A stretch of 33,815 nucleotides of DNA. Source: JAMWZF01 sp041628615 (GTDB lineage: Bacteria > Pseudomonadota > Alphaproteobacteria > Rhodobacterales > Rhodobacteraceae). How positions within the stretch are numbered: the first letter of the stretch is position 1; each line of letters starts with the position of its first letter. The stretch is taken from the NCBI GenBank assembly GCA_041628615.1, contig JBFKOW010000014.1, forward strand, positions 1 through 33,815. Reading direction: 5' to 3'. The notes below the pieces were generated by a model. The model was given only the letters and a program-made list of their open reading frames with translations, had not been told where the DNA came from and ran no database searches. Positions 31,032 to 33,815 of the stretch are shown piece by piece. The position numbers were made by a program, and so were the translations under genes.

Positions 31032-32381
31032 ATGTCCGCCCACGGCCCCGCCGTTCCGATGATCGCCCGCAAGTCCACCGGCCTGTCCGGCACCGCCGAG
31101 GTCCCCGGCGACAAGTCGATCTCGCACCGGGCGCTGATCCTCGGCGCACTGGCGGTGGGCGAGACGAAGGTCACGGGCCTGCTGGAGGGGCAGGACGTGC
31201 TCGACACCGCCGCCGCGATGCGGGCCTTCGGGGCCGAGGTCGAAAAGCGGGACGGCACCTGGCATGTCCACGGCGTCGGCGTCGGCGGTTTCGCCGAGCC
31301 GGACCGGGTCATCGACTGCGGCAATTCCGGCACCGGGGTCCGGCTGATCATGGGGGCGATGGCCACCAGCCCGATCACCGCGACCTTCACCGGCGACGCC
31401 TCGCTCAATTCCCGGCCGATGGCGCGGGTGACCGATCCGCTGGCGCTGTTCGGGGCGGCGGCCTATGGCCGTGCCGGCGGACGGCTGCCGATGACCATCG
31501 TGGGCGCTGCCGATCCGGTCCCGGTGCGTTACGCCACGCCTGTCCCCTCGGCGCAGGTCAAATCGGCGGTGCTGCTTGCCGGGCTGAACGCGCCGGGCCG
31601 GACCGTCGTGATCGAGCGCGAGGCCACCCGCGACCATTCCGAACGGATGCTTGCCGGGTTCGGCGCCGAGGTCGCGGTGGAGGATACCGACGAGGGCCGC
31701 GTCATCACCCTCACCGGGCAGCCGGAACTCAGGCCCCAGACCATCGTCGTCCCGCGCGACCCCTCGTCGGCCGCCTTCCCGGTCTGCGCCGCGCTGATCA
31801 CCGAGGGATCCGACGTGCTGGTCCCGAACATCGGACTGAACCCGACCCGGGCGGGGCTCTTCACCACCCTGCGCGAGATGGGCGCCGCCCTGACCTACGA
31901 GAACCCGCGCGAGGAGGGCGGCGAGCCGGTCGCGGACCTGCGCGCCCGGTTCTCGCCCGATCTAGCAGGGATCGAGGTGCCGCCGGAGCGGGCCGCCAGC
32001 ATGATCGACGAATACCCGGTGCTGTCGGTCGTCGCCGCCTTCGCGCGGGGCCGGACGGTGATGCGCGGGGTCCGCGAGTTGCGGGTCAAGGAGAGCGACC
32101 GGATCGACGCGATGGCGACCGGACTGCGCGCCGCCGGGGTCACCGTGGAGGAGGGCGAGGACTGGTGGATCGTCGAGGGCCGGGGCTTCGGGGCCGTGCC
32201 CGGCGGGGTCACGGTCCAGAGCCGGCTCGATCACCGGATCGCGATGTCCTTCCTGGTCTTCGGGCTGGCGACGGAGCGGCCGGTGACGGTCGACGACGCC
32301 GGACCGATCGCCACCTCGTTCCCGATCTTCGAGGCCCTGATGACCAGCCTCGGCGCGCGGATCGAGCGGGCGGCGGGCTGA
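31032..32381 (+). CDS. aroA: 3-phosphoshikimate 1-carboxyvinyltransferase (EPSP synthase), class II-like
   Basis: Predicted 449-aa enzyme of the shikimate pathway, joining shikimate-3-phosphate and phosphoenolpyruvate. The start at 31032 has GGGAGAAA. It aligns by eye along its length with the Agrobacterium CP4 enzyme: ARKSTGLSGTAEVPGDKSIS, VPSAQVKSAVLLAGLN, ATRDHSERMLAGFGA, PERAASMIDEYPVLSV and RVKESDR, and near the end DHRIAMSFLVFGL. The PEP-site loop reads CGNSGTGVR, so residue 100 is Gly where CP4 has Ala. cmk follows after 113 bases. Confidence 0.96.
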   Translation: MSAHGPAVPMIARKSTGLSGTAEVPGDKSISHRALILGALAVGETKVTGLLEGQDVLDTAAAMRAFGAEVEKRDGTWHVHGVGVGGFAEPDRVIDCGNSGTGVRLIMGAMATSPITATFTGDASLNSRPMARVTDPLALFGAAAYGRAGGRLPMTIVGAADPVPVRYATPVPSAQVKSAVLLAGLNAPGRTVVIEREATRDHSERMLAGFGAEVAVEDTDEGRVITLTGQPELRPQTIVVPRDPSSAAFPVCAALITEGSDVLVPNIGLNPTRAGLFTTLREMGAALTYENPREEGGEPVADLRARFSPDLAGIEVPPERAASMIDEYPVLSVVAAFARGRTVMRGVRELRVKESDRIDAMATGLRAAGVTVEEGEDWWIVEGRGFGAVPGGVTVQSRLDHRIAMSFLVFGLATERPVTVDDAGPIATSFPIFEALMTSLGARIERAAG

Positions 32382-32494
32382 GGACGGCCGCCGCACCCGC
32401 CGCCGCCTTTCACTGACCGCGGCCCCCTGCTAGACCGATGCTCCGGTCCGGGCCCAGCCCGGGCGGCTGGGAGCAGGGGAACGGAGAGCGGGCA

Positions 32495-33112
32495 ATGGGC
32501 TTCGCGGTGGCAATCGACGGACCGGCGGCGGCCGGAAAGGGCACGATCTCGCGCGCCGTCGCGGCGCGGTTCGGACTGGCCCATCTCGACACCGGGCTGC
32601 TCTACCGGGCCGTGGGGGCGCGGGAACTCGCCGGGGAGGACCCGGTGGCGGCGGCGCGCGGCCTCGATCCGGCCACCCTCGACGACGCGGCGCTGCGCCG
32701 CCCCGAGGTGGCGCAGGCCGCCAGCCGGGTCGCCGCCAACCCCGAGGTCCGGGCCGCGCTGGTCGACCTCCAGCGGGCCTTCGCCGCGCGGGCCGGCGGC
32801 GCCGTGCTCGACGGCCGGGACATCGGCACCGTGATCTGTCCGGACGCGGCGGTGAAGCTCTTCGTCACCGCCACGCCCGAGACCCGGGCCCGCCGCCGCT
32901 TCCTCGAACTGCGCCAGAAGGGGCACCCGGTGACCGAGGCGGAAGTCCTGGCGGACGTGCGCGCCCGCGACGACCGCGACAGCGGCCGCGCCGCGGCGCC
33001 GCTCGTCGCCGCCGATGACGCGGTGGTGCTGGACACCACCAAGCTGGGCATCGACGAGGCGCTGGCCGCCGCCATCGCCATCGTCGCGCGGGCCCGCGGA
33101 GAACAGCCATGA
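32495..33112 (+). CDS. cmk: Cytidylate kinase
   Basis: Predicted 205-aa enzyme phosphorylating CMP and dCMP. The start at 32495 has GGAGAG six bases upstream; the upstream ATG at 32438 gives a non-family extension. The P-loop IDGPAAAGKGT is at residues 7-17, followed by LDTGLLYRAVG, the DGRDIGTVICPDAAVKLFVTA core and RARDDRDSGRAAAPL, with the conserved Arg and Asp residues of the nucleotide site. It is in the common aroA-cmk order, but where rpsA is often next, a DUF2130 gene starts inside its stop (ATGA). Confidence 0.96.
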   Translation: MGFAVAIDGPAAAGKGTISRAVAARFGLAHLDTGLLYRAVGARELAGEDPVAAARGLDPATLDDAALRRPEVAQAASRVAANPEVRAALVDLQRAFAARAGGAVLDGRDIGTVICPDAAVKLFVTATPETRARRRFLELRQKGHPVTEAEVLADVRARDDRDSGRAAAPLVAADDAVVLDTTKLGIDEALAAAIAIVARARGEQP

Positions 33113-33815
33113 ACGATGCCGAGATCACCTGCCCGAACTGCGGCCACCACTTCCCGTTGACCGATACCCTCGCCGGTCCGGCGATCGGCAAGCTGAAATC
33201 GGAATACGAGGCCCGGCTGGCGAAGAAGCAGCAGGAGACGGACGCGGCGCTCGCGGCGCAGAAGGCGGAGATCGAGGCCGCGGTTGCGGAGAAGGCCAGG
33301 GCCGCCGCCGCCGCGGAGATCGAGACCCTGCGCGCCGCCATGCAGGAACAGGCCGACAAGCTGGCCGAGGCCCGCAAGGTCCAGGCGGCGGCGCTGAAAC
33401 TCGAGCGGGAACTGGAAGAGCGCGAGCGCGAAGTGGAGATCGACCTTCAGCGCCGGCTCAACGCCGCCCTGAAGGAGGCCGACGCCAAGCGCGCCGCCGC
33501 CGCCGAGGAGGTGCTGCGCCAGAAGCAGGCCGATATCGAGGAAGCCGCCGCCCGCAAGGCCGCCGAGAAGGACCAGCACATCGATACCCTGAACCGCCAG
33601 ATCGAGACCCTGAAGCGCAAGGCCGAGCAGGGCAGCCAGCAGCGGCAGGGCGAGGCCGCCGAGGCAACGCTGGAGTCCCGGCTCGCGGCCGCCTTTCCGG
33701 GCGACCGGCTCGACCCGGTGGGCAAGGGGGTGCGGGGTGCCGATTGCCGGCAGGTGGTGATCGGCCCGGCAGGCGAGGCCGGCGCGATCCTCTGGGAGGT
33801 CAAGCAGACCCGCAA
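33109..33815 (+). CDS. DUF2130 coiled-coil protein (C-terminus beyond window)
   Basis: Reading frame from ATG 33109, overlapping the cmk stop by four bases, and open to the right edge (235 residues seen). The N-terminus EITCPNCGHHFPL is a zinc-ribbon knuckle. Residues about 30-190 are a long, highly charged Ala/Glu/Lys coiled coil. The last residues begin the DUF2130 domain: LESRLAAAFPGDRLDPVGKG followed by GADCRQVVIGP and ILWEVKQTRK. The WE-x-K pattern resembles a PD-(D/E)xK nuclease core, an idea proposed for DUF2130 by fold similarity. Role is unknown; a nucleic-acid or phage-defence link is speculation. Confidence 0.85.
   Translation, partial: MNDAEITCPNCGHHFPLTDTLAGPAIGKLKSEYEARLAKKQQETDAALAAQKAEIEAAVAEKARAAAAAEIETLRAAMQEQADKLAEARKVQAAALKLERELEEREREVEIDLQRRLNAALKEADAKRAAAAEEVLRQKQADIEEAAARKAAEKDQHIDTLNRQIETLKRKAEQGSQQRQGEAAEATLESRLAAAFPGDRLDPVGKGVRGADCRQVVIGPAGEAGAILWEVKQTR

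Overview
The window reads as a chromosomal segment of a high-GC alphaproteobacterium, most likely of the order Rhodobacterales. The evidence is a GcrA cell-cycle regulator, a CtrA-type TTAA-N7-TTAA box, a DUF6455 protein, a VPLPA-CTERM-like surface protein remnant, a DUF1467 protein next to methylmalonyl-CoA epimerase, and a class II (CP4-like) EPSP synthase. Coding density is high. I see no tRNA, rRNA, CRISPR array, insertion sequence or phage gene.

Left part (1-10,880): a partial MFS transporter on the minus strand faces an AT-rich promoter region. From there a plus-strand cluster runs as AMP-forming acetyl-CoA synthetase (acs), adenylate kinase, DUF4212 small subunit, VC_2705-family Na+/solute symporter, terminator, cNMP/CBS/DUF294 nucleotidyltransferase, a two-TM unknown protein, a stand-alone receiver protein, and a membrane-anchored PAS/degenerate-histidine-kinase/DEDDh-exonuclease fusion. 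Together these look like acetate uptake, activation and AMP recycling coupled to an unexplained nucleotide-based signalling module. This is the best candidate here for an under-described system: the kinase core has lost its phosphoacceptor His, its output is an exonuclease, and a GlnD-like nucleotidyltransferase lies three genes upstream.

Middle part (10,881-24,740): lldD behind a GntR-like operator; threonine ammonia-lyase; a receiver protein under a CtrA box; mce-DUF1467; a minus-strand operon of an unknown 82-aa protein, class II HDAC-family deacetylase, nitroreductase and CysZ/EI24 membrane protein; an M48 lipoprotein protease and an unknown lipoprotein sharing a bidirectional palindrome; hemolysin III/TrhA; DUF6455; PPK2; DgkA; a DCC thiol oxidoreductase; rimO-cutA; and a VPLPA-CTERM-like gene broken by a frameshift and an in-frame stop.

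Right part (24,741-33,815): a lytic transglycosylase lipoprotein, a membrane pentapeptide-repeat protein, GcrA, a DUF2268-like protease, argD-argF with a double-hairpin intergenic element, a 355-bp intergenic region carrying three REP-like palindromes, aroA, cmk, and the start of a DUF2130 coiled-coil protein at the right edge. Most functional calls rest on recognisable motifs and lengths; no database search could be run.
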